The notes: generated by a model from the letters alone, not told the origin. A stretch of DNA of 64,000 nt from Argyresthia goedartella (GCA_949825045.1 OX463810.1:34668201-34732200); one strand, 5' to 3'; positions 33,301 to 45,367 are shown, numbered from the stretch's first letter. Numbers and translations are program-made.

Positions 33301-36300
33301 ACAAAAGCAGCCACGTGAGGAAGTTTCGATGCAGTGAACAAAAGCAGCCACGTGAGGAAGTTCCGATGCAGTGTTTGAACAAAAGCAGCCACGTGAGGAA
33401 GTTCCGATGCAGTGAACAAAAGCAGCCACGTGAGGAAGTTTCGATGCAGTGAACAAAAGCAGCCACGTGAGGAAGTTCCGATGCAGTGAACAAAAGCAGC
33501 CACGTGAGGAAGTTCCGATGCAGTGTTTGAACAAAAGCAGCCACGTGAGGAAGTTCCGATGCAGTGAACAAAAGCAGCCACGTGAGGAAGTTCCGATGCA
33601 GTGAACAAAAGCAGCCACGTGAGGAAGTTTCGATGCAGTGAACAAAAGCAGCCACGTGAGGAAGTTCCGATGCAGTGAACAAAAGCAGCCACGTGAGGAA
33701 GTTCCGATGCAGTGAACAAAAGCAGCCACGTGAGGAAGTTCCGATGCAGTGTTTGAACAAAAGCAGCCACGTGAGGAAGTTTCGATGCAGTGTTTGAACA
33801 AAAGCAGCCACGTGAGGAAGTTTCGATGCAGTGTTTGAACAAAAGCAGCCACGTGAGGAAGTTCCGATGCAGTGTTTGAACAAAAGCAGCCACGTGAGGA
33901 AGTTCCGATGCAGTGTTTGAACAAAAGCAGCCACGTGAGGAAGTTCCGATGCAGTGTTTGAACAAAAGCAGCCACGTGAGGAAGTTCCGATGCAGTGTTT
34001 GAACAAAAGCAGCCACGTGAGGAAGTTTCGATGCAGTGTTTGAACAAAAGCAGCCACGTGAGGAAGTTTCGATGCAGTTTTTGAACAAAAGCAGCCATGT
34101 GAGGAAGTTCCGAAGCAGTGAACAAAAGCTGCCACGTGAGGAAGTTCCGATGCATTGTTTGAACAAAAGCAGCCACGTGAGGAAGTTCCGATGCAGTGTT
34201 TGAACAAAAGCAGCCACGTGAGGAAGTTTCGATGCAGTGTTTGAACAAAAGCAGCCACGTGAGGAAGTTCCGATGCAGTGTTTGAACAAAAGCAGCCACG
34301 TGAGGAAGTTCCGATGCAGTGAACAAAAGCAGCCACGTGAGGAAGTTCCGATGCAGTGTTTGAACAAAAGCAGCCACGTGAGGAAGTTCCGATGCAGTGA
34401 ACAAAAGCAGCCACGTGAGGAAGTTCCGATGCAGTGAACAAAAGCAGCCACGTGAGGAAGTTTCGATGCAGTGAACAAAAGCAGCCACGTGAGGAAGTTC
34501 CGATGCAGTGAACAAAAGCAGCCACGTGAGGAAGTTCCGATGCAGTGAACAAAAGCAGCCACGTGAGGAAGTTCCGATGCAGTGAACAAAAGCAGCCACG
34601 TGAGGAAGTTCCGATGCAGTGAACAAAAGCAGCCACGTGAGGAAGTTCCGATGCAGTGTTTGAACAAAAGCAGCCACGTGAGGAAGTTTCGATGCAGTGA
34701 ACAAAAGCAGCCACGTGAGGAAGTTTCGATGCATTGTTTGAACAAAAGCAGCCACGTGAGGAAGTTTCGATGCAGTGTTTGAACAAAAGCAGCCACGTGA
34801 GGAAGTTCCGATGCAGTGTTTGAACAAAAGCAGCCACGTGAGGAAGTTTCGATGCAGTGAACAAAAGCAGCCACGTGAGGAAGTTGCAATTCAGTGTTTG
34901 AACAAAAGCAGCCACGTGAGGAAGTTTCGATGCAGTGTTTGAACAAAAACAGCCACGTGAGGAAGTTCCGATGCAGTGTTTGAACAAAAGCAGCCACGTG
35001 AGGAAGTTTCGATGCAGTGAACAAAAGCAGCCACGTGAGGAAGTTCCGATGCAGTGTTTGAACAAAAGCAGCCACGTGAGGAAGTTCCGATGCAGTGAAC
35101 AAAAGCAGCCACGTGAGGAAGTTCCGATGCAGTGAACAAAAGCAGCCACGTGAGGAAGTTCCGATGCAGTGTTTGAACAAAAGCAGCCACGTGAGGAAGT
35201 TCCGATGCAGTGAACAAATCAGCCACGTGAGGAAGTTCCGATGCAGTGAACAAAAGCAGCCACGTGAGGAAGTTTCGATGCAGTGAACAAAAGCAGCCAC
35301 GTGAGGAAGTTTCGATGCAGTGAACAAAAGCAGCCACGTGAGGAAGTTCCGATGCAGTGTTTGAACAAAAGCAGCCACGTGAGGAAGTTCCGATGCAGTG
35401 AACAAAAGCAGCCACGTGAGGAAGTTCCGATGCAGTGAACAAAAGCAGCCACATGAGGAAGTTCCGATGCAGTGAACAAAAGCAGCCACGTGAGGAAGTT
35501 CCGATGCAGTGTTTGAACAAAAGCAGCCACGTGAGGAAGTTCCGATGCAGTGAACAAAAGCAGCCACGTGAGGAAGTTCCGATGCAGTGAACAAAAGCAG
35601 CCACGTGAGGAAGTTCCGATGCAGTGTTTGAACAAAAGCAGCCACGTGAGGAAGTTCCGATGCAGTGAACAAAAGCAGCCACGTGAGGAAGTTCCGATGC
35701 AGTGTTTGAACAAAAGCAGCCACGTGAGGAAGTTCCGATGCAGTGTTTGAACAAAAGCAGCCACGTGAGGAAGTTTCGATGCAGTGAACAAAAGCAGCCA
35801 CGTGAGGAAGTTCCGATGCAGTGTTTGAACAAAAGCAGCCACGTGAGGAAGTTCCGATGCAGTGAACAAAAGCAGCCACGTGAGGAAGTTCCGATGCAGT
35901 GAACAAAAGCAGCCACGTGAGGAAGTTTCGATGCAGTGAACAAAAGCAGCCACGTGAGGAAGTTTCGATGCAGTGTTTGGACAAAAGCAGCCACGTGAGG
36001 AAGTTCCGATGCAGTGTTTGAACAAAAGCAGCCACGTAAGGAAGTTTCGATGCAGTGAACAAAAGCAGCCACGTGAGGAAGTTCCGATGCAGTGTTTGAA
36101 CAAAAGCAGCCACGTGAGGAAGTTTCGATGCAGTGTTTGGACAAAAGCAGCCACGTGAGGAAGTTCCGATGCAGTGTTTGAACAAAAGCAGCCACGTGAG
36201 GAAGTTTCGATGCAGTGTTTGAACAAAAGCAGCCACGTGAGGAAGTTTCGATGCAGTGAACAAAAGCAGCCACGTGAGGAAGTTCCGATGCAGTGAACAA

Positions 36301-38577
36301 AAGCAGCCACGTGAGGAAGTTCCGATGCAGTGAACAAAAGCAGCCACGTGAGGAAGTTCCGATGCAGTGTTTGAACAAAAGCAGCCACGTGAGGAAGTTC
36401 CGATGCAGTGAACAAAAGCAGCCACGTGAGGAAGTTTCGATGCAGTGTTTGAACAAAAGCAGCCACGTGAGGAAGTTTCGATGCAGTGAACAAAAGCAGC
36501 CACGTGAGGAAGTTCCGATGCAGTGTTTGAACAAAAGCAGCCACGTGAGGAAGTTCCGATGCAGTGTTTGAACAAAAGCAGCCACGTGAGGAAGTTCCGA
36601 TGCAGTGTTTGAACAAAAGCAGCCACGTGAGGAAGTTCCGATGCAGTGTTTGAACAAAAGCAGCCACGTGAGGAAGTTTCGATGCAGTGTTTGAACAAAA
36701 GCAGCCACGTGAGGAAGTTTCGATGCAGTGTTTGGACAAAAGCAGCCACGTGAGGAAGTTCCGATGCAGTGTTTGAACAAAAGCAGCCACGTGAGGAAGT
36801 TTCGATGCAGTGAACAAAAGCAGCCACGTGAGGAAGTTCCGATGCAGTGTTTGAACAAAAGCAGCCACGTGAGGAAGTTCCGATGCAGTGTTTGAACAAA
36901 AGCAGCCACGTGAGGAAGTTTCGATGCAGTGAACAAAAGCAGCCACGTGAGGAAGTTTCGATGCAGTGTTTGGACAAAAGCAGCCACGTGAGGAAGTTCC
37001 GATGCAGTGTTTGAACAAAAGCAGCCACGTGAGGAAGTTCCGATGCAGTGTTTGAACAAAAGCAGCCACGTGAGGAAGTTCCGATGCAGTGAACAAAAGC
37101 AGCCACGTGAGGAAGTTCCGATGCAGTGAACAAAAGCAGCCACGTGAGGAAGTTCCGATGCAGTGAACAAAAGCAGCCACGTGAGGAAGTTCCGATGCAG
37201 TGAACAAAAGCAGCCACGTGAGGAAGTTTCGATGCAGTGAACAAAAGCAGCCACGTGAGGAAGTTTCGATGCAGTGTTTGGACAAAAGCAGCCACGTGAG
37301 GAAGTTCCGATGCAGTGTTTGAACAAAAGCAGCCACGTGAGGAAGTTCCGATGCAGTGAACAAAAGCAGCCACGTGAGGAAGTTCCGATGCAGTGAACAA
37401 AAGCAGCCACGTGAGGAAGTTCCGATGCAGTGAACAAAAGCAGCCACGTAAAGAAGTTCCGATGCAGTGAACAAAAGCAGCCACGTGAGGAAGTTCCGAT
37501 GCAGTGAACAAAAGCAGCCACGTGAGGAAGTTCCGATGCAGTGTTTGAACAAAAGCAGCCACGTGAGGAAGTTTCGATGCAGTGAACAAAAGCAGCCACG
37601 TGAGGAAGTTTCGATGCAGTGTTTGGACAAAAGCAGCCACGTGAGGAAGTTCCGATGCAGTGTTTGAACAAAAGCAGCCACGTGAGGAAGTTCCGATGCA
37701 GTGTTTGAAAAAAAGCAGCCACGTGAGGAAGTTCCGATGCAGTGAACAAAAGCAGCCACGTGAGGAAGTTCCGATGCAGTGAACAAAAGCAGCCACGTGA
37801 GGAAGTTCCGATGCAGTGAACAAAAGCAGCCACGTGAGGAAGTTCCGATGCAGTGAACAAAAGCAGCCACGTGAGGAAGTTTCGATGCAGTGAACAAAAG
37901 CAGCCACGTGAGGAAGTTTCGTTGCAGTGTTTGGACAAAAGCAGCCACGTGAGGAAGTTCCGATGCAGTGTTTGAACAAAAGCAGCCACGTGAGGAAGTT
38001 TCGATGCAGTGAACAAAAGCAGCCACGTGAGGAAGTTCCGATGCAGTGTTTGAACAAAAGCAGCCACGTGAGGAAGTTCCGATGCAGTGTTTGAACAAAA
38101 GCAGCCACGTGAGGAAGTTCCGATGCAGTGTTTGAACAAAAGCAGCCACGTGAGGAAGTTCCGATGCAGTGTTTGAACAAAAGCAGCCACGTGAGGAAGT
38201 TTCGATGCAGTGTTTGAACAAAAGCAGCCACGTGAGGAAGTTTCGATGCAGTTTTTGAACAAAAGCAGCCATGTGAGGAAGTTCCGAAGCAGTGAACAAA
38301 AGCTGCCACGTGAGGAAGTTCCGATGCATTGTTTGAACAAAAGCAGCCACGTGAGGAAGTTCCGATGCAGTGTTTGAACAAAAGCAGCCACGTGAGGAAG
38401 TTCCGATGCAGTGTTTGAACAAAAGCAGCCACGTGAGGAAGTTTCGATGCAGTGTTTGAACAAAAGCAGCCACGTGAGGAAGTTCCGATGCAGTGTTTGA
38501 ACAAAAGCAGCCACGTGAGGAAGTTCCGATGCAGTGTTTGAACAAAAGCAGCCACGTGAGGAAGTTCCGATGCAGTG
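30371..38577 (+). repeat. 8.2-kb satellite of 37/41-bp units born inside mariner transposase
   Basis: About 210 tandem units, each with the core GCCACGTGAGGAAGTT. Two unit lengths alternate irregularly: 37 bp, and 41 bp with an extra TTTG. In the plus frame used by the flanking mariner, the unit reads EQKQPREEVPMQC, which continues LTI from the left mariner part and corresponds to the linker before the catalytic domain in mariner transposases. Recurrent variant blocks (GTTTCGTTGCAGTGTTTGG; CCATGTGAGGAAGTTCCGAA) mark higher-order units. Unit length and lack of stops leave all three minus frames open for long distances; these ORFs are not genes. Confidence 0.97.
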
Positions 38578-39190
38578 TGCGGAGGAATAGTGTTCAACTC
38601 AATAAAGCCGACTTTACGACGATTCATCTCGATGGACGAAACATGAGCCCACCACTTCACCCCTGAGACGTAAGAACAGTCGAAACAATGGACTGAAAAG
38701 GGACAACCGGCTCCAAAGAAGGCGAAGTCAGTTTCATCTGCTGGCAAGGTGATGGCGTCAGTATTTTGGGATGCGCATGGGATAATTTTTATTGATTATC
38801 TTCAAAAAGGCGAAACCATCATCGGTGAGAACTACGTAAAACTATTGCAGCGTTTGAGTGAAGAAATTAAGAAAAAACAGCCGCATTTAGCGACAAAGAA
38901 AGTGTTGTTTCATCAGGACAATGCACCGGTTCACAAGTCCGCTATTGCAATGGCAAAAAATAATGAGTTGAAGTTTGAATAGCTTCCCCATGCACCTTAT
39001 TCGCCAGATCGAGCTCCCTCGGATCATTTTCTGTTCCCAAACTTGAAAAAGTGGCTCGGCGGAATGTCAATAATGAAGAGGTTGAGTTTGCTGTTGGTGG
39101 CTATTTTGAGGAGCTTGACACAGATCACTTTAAACAGGGTATCTATCTATAGGCAAGCTATCGAATATCGCTGGGAAAAGTGTATTGCGT
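38578..39190 (+). pseudogene. mariner transposase, catalytic half
   Basis: Follows the last satellite unit without a gap. It reads F-I-S-M-D-E-T with the first catalytic Asp, then two stops nearby, then an open stretch (about 38700-38982) containing KVMASVFWDAHGIIFIDYL and HQDNAPVHKSA with the second Asp, and SPDRAPSDHFLF with the third, spaced as in DD34D mariners. The C-terminal end YRWEKCIALKEDCIEK is typical of the family. Several stops and frame changes are present. Confidence 0.92.
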
Positions 39191-39283
39191 TAAAAGAAGA
39201 CTGCATTGAGAAATAAATAAGTTTTGTTCGAATTGTTTTGTGTCATCTTTCTCAGGCCGCTTACTTCTGGGACTACCCTCGTA

Positions 39284-39806
39284 AGTCACGTGGAAGGTCG
39301 AGAGTCGCAAGAATCGCACATATCGCTGCCTTCCCCGACCGACGCCGACCATTCGCGCGGAACTTTTAAGAAGTTCATAGAAGACTCTCCTTGACTGGAC
39401 ATGGCTTAAATCGTGATCGCCGAGAACCACGAGTTATAGTCGACGTGTCCGGTAAGAAGCAATCTTGAGGAGTTTATATACAGACCCAGGCATCAGCATA
39501 ATTTGTTTGGCTGTCTCAGAGAATTGTCTGGCGAATTTTGAGGAAGGAGGGTCTTCACCCGTACCACGGGACCGAAACGATCCAGACATGATTAGAAGAG
39601 CCAGCTTGATGAGGTATGGTTCAATCTTACGCATAACATAACATAAGGGCCACCGGCCACAGCTACAAACCGCCGCATCCGTCATATTTCCTGTAGTTTT
39701 CATACATTCGCTTCAAAACGTCTGCTCGCTTCTGTTGGCTTCGGCTGGGCGGGCAGCCATTAAACGCCGCTACACGTCACGGCGTTATGATACGGCGCGC
39801 ATGTGT
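39284..39806. other. no gene seen
   Basis: Moderately GC-rich DNA with an 89-codon minus-strand frame (39434-39703) that resembles no family I know. It could be an old transposon fragment. Confidence 0.45.
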
Positions 39807-40228
39807 TAAAAAAACGGCCAAGTGCGAGTCGGACTCGCACACGAAGGGTTCCGTACCACCGTTCAATGGAAGCGATGGTGTGGAGTGAATAGTTTGGATT
39901 TTACACAGCAATATATTGTTTACAAAGTTATTGGTGCGGTTACTTTCACACTCCATGTACGTAACCAGGTGCATCCATAAGTTTGTATGTATTGAAAGAA
40001 TTGTTGTATGGGAGCCCCCTTAAATATTTCTTTTATCCTGTTTTTTAGTATTTGTTGTTATAGCGGCAACAGAAATACATAATCTGTGAAAATTTCAACT
40101 CTCTAGCTAGCTAGGTTCTTGAGATACAGCCTGGTGACAGACGGACGGACGGACGGACGGACGGACAGCGAAGTCTTAGTAATAGGGTCCCGTTTGGAAC
40201 CCTTCGGGTACGGAACCCTAAAAAGTAG
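39807..40228 (+). repeat. GGGTTCCGTA-type dispersed repeat, near full length
   Basis: Starts ACGGCCAAGTGCGAGTCGG, continues CACGAAGGGTTCCGTACC, contains a (GGAC)n run at about 40141-40166, and ends GGGTACGGAACCCTAAAAA. The most complete copy of this family in the window. Confidence 0.8.
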
Positions 40229-41195
40229 CAGCCGCCGGCCACAGGTGCTGACGTGCGCTTCAGCTTCCTTTGTGGCCGCTTCTAAGTTTCTCGTGGCGGT
40301 GTTTGTGGCTATGGCCGGGGTGGCAGAGGCACAATAGGCCCACTTTAAGCCTGTTATTCAACACTCCATTTTGCGTGACATGGGGCTAGCCCATCGCCGC
40401 AGCTATGGAGTAACAATCAATCAATCTTACTTATATCCAAAAAAGGCCTGTGCCTCTCTGTGGGGACATTAATGTGGGCTACATTTAATTATTTATTTAC
40501 GGCATTTATTTAAACGCTAAACAAATAATCCCTGATTTTTTGATCAAAATATCTCAAAACTGCAACAAAAATACGGACTGCACCTCAGAATTTACCCACA
40601 AAACAAAACAAAGGAAACTGTTTTACAACCTATGTAAAACCGTTATACTAAGTGATTATACCCAACTTTACTTGAACCAAGCACCTATTATTCTTTGGGG
40701 CCCTTAAGTTTTAATGATGAAACACCATTTAATCAATCATTTGTCTAATCATTCCTTCAAAAAATCATCTAAATGCAAACATAATAACAACAAAGAACGA
40801 CAAATCAGATTTTGAAACATATTTTTTTGCAATTGCAATGTAAATAACATAATTAAATAGTAGTATTTAATCGCACATTAAATATGTCCTATTTGCACGG
40901 CAAAAATGTTCAGCAAAAACACTTATGCTCTACTGTTCAAATATTTTATGTTTCTTTTCAGACATTTTATGTTTCTTTTCAGACATTTTGTTTCTTTTGC
41001 TTTTACATGTCCAACCTAACACGAAGAGTATATAAGTAAGTTCACCTAAGCTACGGCACCACTTCGCCCTGATATTTGCTGTGCAGTTCAGTATTTTTGA
41101 TGTGAGGTTTAATATATCCCAATTAACTCTAATTACAGTCTTCACAAAATAAAAGGCCCGGTGGCTCAAACTAATGAGTTCATTTGACTGTTACA
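40229..41195. other. no gene seen
   Basis: AT-rich intergenic DNA. Apart from three short direct copies of TTTATGTTTCTTTTCAGACA near 40947-41000, nothing is recognised. Confidence 0.55.
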
Positions 41196-41880
41196 TAATG
41201 CCTAATTATCTGCAGTTACTACACTTGTTTAGTTTGTTCAGTAGTACCATCTTCACAGACAAAATTGGGATGGTACGCAGGCGGGCGTCGGCGTTCGAAA
41301 TTTGAATGTCATGATATTTTTTGAATGTCATGAATATTGATACATTATGGTCATAATGTATCAATATTCAGATAAGAAATGAGTTTTTACCAAGTAGGTA
41401 GTATATCATTATTCTGGTCGTAACGTGGGGTTTTTGGACGCAGTAAAGAGGGTTTATGATAGGTGTGAAGATAATAGTAGTTTGTCTACACAAGTATCAT
41501 AAACCCTCTTTACTGCGTACAAAAACCGCACGTTACGATCAGCATAATGTTAAACTACTTGGTAAAAACTCATTTCTTATCTGAAAAATTACACATTATG
41601 GTCATAATGTGTAATTTTTCTACAAATTTCGAACGCCGACGCCTGCCTGCGTGCCGTCCCTAGTTTGTCTGTGAAGTTGGTACTGACATTCAAATCTCGA
41701 TCGCCGACGCCCGCCTGCGTGAAGTTGGTACTACAGAACAAGCTAAACAATTGCAGAGCCACAATGCTGGTCAAACATGCGGTTCCTGAACACATCAAAG
41801 AGAGCTTATGATATGTATGTTGATAAACTAGTGTATGTAACTGTACATAATTAGGCATTAAAACTCGAGAGTTGGTTTTA
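41196..41880. repeat. foldback repeat family, palindromic copy
   Basis: Left arm (from ATAATGCCTAATTAT) and right arm (to ATAATTAGGCATTAAAACTC) are imperfect reverse complements centred near 41480, where AAACCCTCTTTACTGCGT meets its complement. Local inner palindromes (ATTATGGTCATAAT) occur in each arm. Related partial copies: 7660-8010 and 10465-11010. Confidence 0.82.
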
Positions 41881-44014
41881 ATTCACAGTTAATAAAATCA
41901 CTCGAGAATTTTTTATTTTTATTATTTGTTTTTATAATAATTCCACTTGTCACAATGTTGTATTTTTCGTTCTCTTATTTGGTATGTTCTCATTGCTGAG
42001 ATGAAAAGATGTATTTGCAACACAAGACCAATTTATTTGCATCTCGTGCCTTACAGTCGCTCGTGCTCGCTACGCTCGTGATTCAAATAAAGACTATTTC
42101 GCTCACTCGGAATTTAAACAAGCACTCGCAGCAAAAATCAACTTAGCTCTCTTGTTGCACAATAGTACATTTCCCACGAGTTCGCAAAGGCGATTGTATG
42201 GACGTCTACGAACCGAGAAGTTCACGCTACGAGGCGAAGGCGATTGTCGTAGGCGAGGTTCGTAAAAATCCTTTTCGCACGAGTTAGGAATATAATTTTT
42301 CCGCCTGAGAACCCAAAATGAAGCGGCGAAGGTGCTATTTTTAGCTCAAAAGTCGGAAAATAACAATTTCCACCTATTTAAAGAAAATTAAACTTTCCGA
42401 ACAGGAGAGATGAAAATACAGTTTCATTCCAAGTTGTCGCCAGACTGTTCATTTCACTTTAAGTAATAAAAATAAAGCAGAAATACCACCGACATTAAAA
42501 AAAAACATCCCTTCACATCACGTGATACTATTTAGTGCGTCGGAGAAGCCTAACCAAAAAGTTTCGTTCAAATGAAATCGAACGAGCCTCCAACCTCCTT
42601 GCTTGCTAAAATTTTACTGGCACGTGTTTTAGGCACCGTTGGGTTGGAACCTATTCAATAATATTTTTTAATTGTTTTTGTATTCTCAATATAACTATTT
42701 GTTGGAGTTTATTTTAGAGTAGGTAAAATAGGCGGATCCTATTGAAAGTTTGGTAATGGCATTGAAGTTATTGTATCTGACTGAAAACTCTTCTCTAATA
42801 CGTACTTACTGTGTTGTATCCTCTTCTGTATCTCAATTAGCAATTTCTTGTGGTTCCGCACGCAAAGACTTTAGTAACAGACTGATTAAACTACACCATT
42901 TGTCTGTCAATCTAAAATAATACTACATTTAATAATAAGGTACAGCCAGATTGTAAGGCCCACTTTTTTACAAATTGAAATAAAACGTTTATTTTACCAC
43001 CCTTAAGGAAAAAAAGGTTTACAGTAATAAGCTATATTTCAAAATCCAAATAAATGTAGTTTTTAACATTTTTAAAAACTTCTATTTTGGGCTTGACTAA
43101 ACATGGTTTCATAACAAGACCCGTGCCGTTAATAGGCCGTTTGGCGCAAAAATATGCTCAAAGATTATATAAAAATGAACATTTTCATATTCATGAACTT
43201 AAAAACAGCGAGCAGAAACTAAAATCATCAATATTTTGTAAGAAAAAAGTAATTTTCCACTGTGTAAAAAAACAGCGCAGCTATTAAACTTTTAGGTGTT
43301 TCGTGTATACATGTAGGTATTTGACTTACAGATATTCTTATTCATGCTAGAAGTGAGTCATTATTGTCAAGTTTTTTTGATTTATAATTTTCCTTATTAC
43401 ATATGGGCGAAGTTGCAGTATTGAAATGTGGTTTTAGTATTAGTAATTGTTTATTCTTAAATATTAATTTATTTATGTATGAGGTAAAAATAAAAAACAG
43501 TTATCCATGATACAAATTAAGTATTCTTTTATTGAGAACTTACATTATCAAATTCTAAAGGGCCTTATTAGACTGCAGTAGGGTTGAATGGCCCAGCCAA
43601 GTCTTGTAAGGCCCAAGCAACAACTTTTTTGGGCCTTCCTAAACGACGCCGGCCTTGCAACACAAATTGATAATTTTAGAAATAAGTAGAAATAAAATCG
43701 CACATGTCTATGTAAATATCAAACGAATAATGATCAAATAAATACCCTAAACAAAAATCTACTTACAAATGGCGGTATAGACAAGTAAAAAGTTACGTTT
43801 TAAGGCAGCCCAAATTAGTTATACGCCGTGACGAACATCAGCGAACAATCGGGCTACACTGGCAAGGTGGCGGCCGCACGCCGCCCGCTCTTGTTTTCCT
43901 GCGTTCCTTTTGGTTTGTTTCATACTATACTACGAAGCTGGCGCGAATCAAATGTATTTTAATTGGTTTTCTTCGCTTGCGCGTTGCAAAACTGTGGCCT
44001 TGTTACCCGGCCGG
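41881..44014. other. intergenic, no gene seen
   Basis: AT-rich DNA. Short palindromic phrases such as GCTCGCTACGCTCGTG (about 42066) occur, of a kind common in moth repeats. No reading frame has a recognisable domain. Confidence 0.55.
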
Positions 44015-44470
44015 CAAAGGCCGAGTCAAGCGATGAATACCATTTGTCAGGGAAATGCCGGGCGTACGCTGAGCCATGTCTGACAAACGAAAGGAAAACA
44101 CAAGTTCTAATAGGAGTTGCGAGGACGTAGGCCGAGCCATGTGTTAAAAAAAACTTTAATATAAGAATAGTAGGAAACTAAGAACCGAATTAAGCGTCAC
44201 GAATAACCCACCGATTGTCAAAGAAACACGAGGCCGCAGGCCGAGCCTTTTATGACAAAACTATACCATAATAAAGATATGTGGGAAGCCAAAGGCCGAG
44301 CCAAGTCAAATAAAAGCACACCACACCTAATAGAGGTGCAAGCCGTAGGCCGAGTATTATGCTAAAAGATAACTATATTTAAGAATCATACGACACCAAG
44401 AGATTAGTCAAGCGTCAATATTATATCCTACTAATCGTCAATGAAATTCGATGCCGTAGGACGAGTCATG
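44015..44470 (+). repeat. irregularly spaced GGCCGAG motif cluster
   Basis: At least seven copies or near copies of AGGCCGAGCCATG (near 44018, 44069, 44127, 44236, 44290, 44346 and 44455) separated by about 50-110 AT-rich bases. Often the motif is preceded by GCCGYA. No coding potential. Confidence 0.6.
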
Positions 44471-44545
44471 TCTGATAATAATAAGGCCCTCATGTAATAA
44501 AAGCGCGAGGCCGGAGGATTCTAAATATTACAACAACGTATTACG

Positions 44546-44760
44546 GTGGGGGCAAATATTAGTTTGGTGAGAACGGATCTTTGTACCCTAGTCATGGTTG
44601 TTTATCTATCTAAGTATAATATTTATCTATATAAGTATATGTATCGTTGTCTAGTACCCAAGATACAGGGAATCCTAGTTTGGGGCTAGATCAATGTGTG
44701 TGACACTATTCACACACATTGATCTAGCCCCAAGGTATTATTATTATTATTACATATTTT
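44546..44760 (+). mobile_element. SINE family 1, head-truncated, with snapback end
   Basis: Body and tail match 45640-45840 closely. The tRNA-like head is missing except for GGGGGCAAATA. The tail carries a perfect 21-bp inverted repeat (44682-44702 and 44711-44731). Confidence 0.8.
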
Positions 44761-45307
44761 AAAGTACCATTATATTAGTTTTTGTATTATGTAAAATAAC
44801 GATTACTTTTACTAAAACTGCCACCCAGAACAATAATTTACTATGGCAACACTGTTCTGACGGATTAATTGACGTTCATAGCCTTTTTAGTATGGGGTCT
44901 CTTGTATCCTATATATAATGTATTCTGTGGTCTCTTGGTAGAAACATACAGCTACTCATACAACCAAGGTGTTCAAGCACGAATCCACGACACGTCATCA
45001 CGCCAGTGTTAGAAAGAGAGTGTGATTAACAGGTCCATCAAAAAATGGTTAATAAAAACAACTCTTCGTAGACTTTATCTTTATTCGTTTTCATGTCAGG
45101 AAAACCTCATACTTATGGATGGTTCAAAAATCAATCCCGAAAAAATTAAAATATATCTCCTTTTACTCTCATTCAGATTTTGGATCGAGGACTAATAAGT
45201 TTCACTTCAAAAATCTGGTCTTTTACAGCGTAGGAGAAGCACAAACATTTGGTCCCACGTTTCCAATACAACACTTCTTTTATAGTGCCTATGTTCTGTA
45301 CTGTACT

Positions 45308-45367
45308 GTAGGTAGGCACATAAAGTTTTAGAATTGGTAGTTTCTAAAACTTTACGTACCTACCTAC
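45308..45367. repeat. 26-bp hairpin
   Basis: Arms 45308-45333 and 45342-45367 pair at 24 of 26 positions, with an 8-base loop. It may be a small MITE or a duplicated-inverted segment. Confidence 0.8.

Larger units (their letters stand above)
29905..39283 (+). mobile_element. mariner element expanded by an internal satellite
   Basis: A single mariner copy in three pieces: left coding part 29905-30370 (itself split by a MITE), an 8.2-kb satellite 30371-38577, and right coding part 38578-39190 followed by a mariner-like 3' end (CTTCTGGGACTACCCTCGTA to about 39283). The two coding parts join in order across the array. The 5' terminus and the first part of the transposase are not recognisable. 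Confidence 0.9.

Noticed and set aside
30371..38577. CRISPR-like array
   Set aside because: Units are directly adjacent without unique spacers, and the locus is eukaryotic.
30302..38747. Minus-strand ORFs of about 950-1,800 codons with Cys-rich repeats
   Set aside because: They arise from a stop-free satellite unit; the protein phase rotates with each unit and their ends spill into unrelated mariner DNA. No gene is inferred.
39434..39703. 89-codon minus-strand ORF
   Set aside because: No recognisable domain, no supporting context; chance length.
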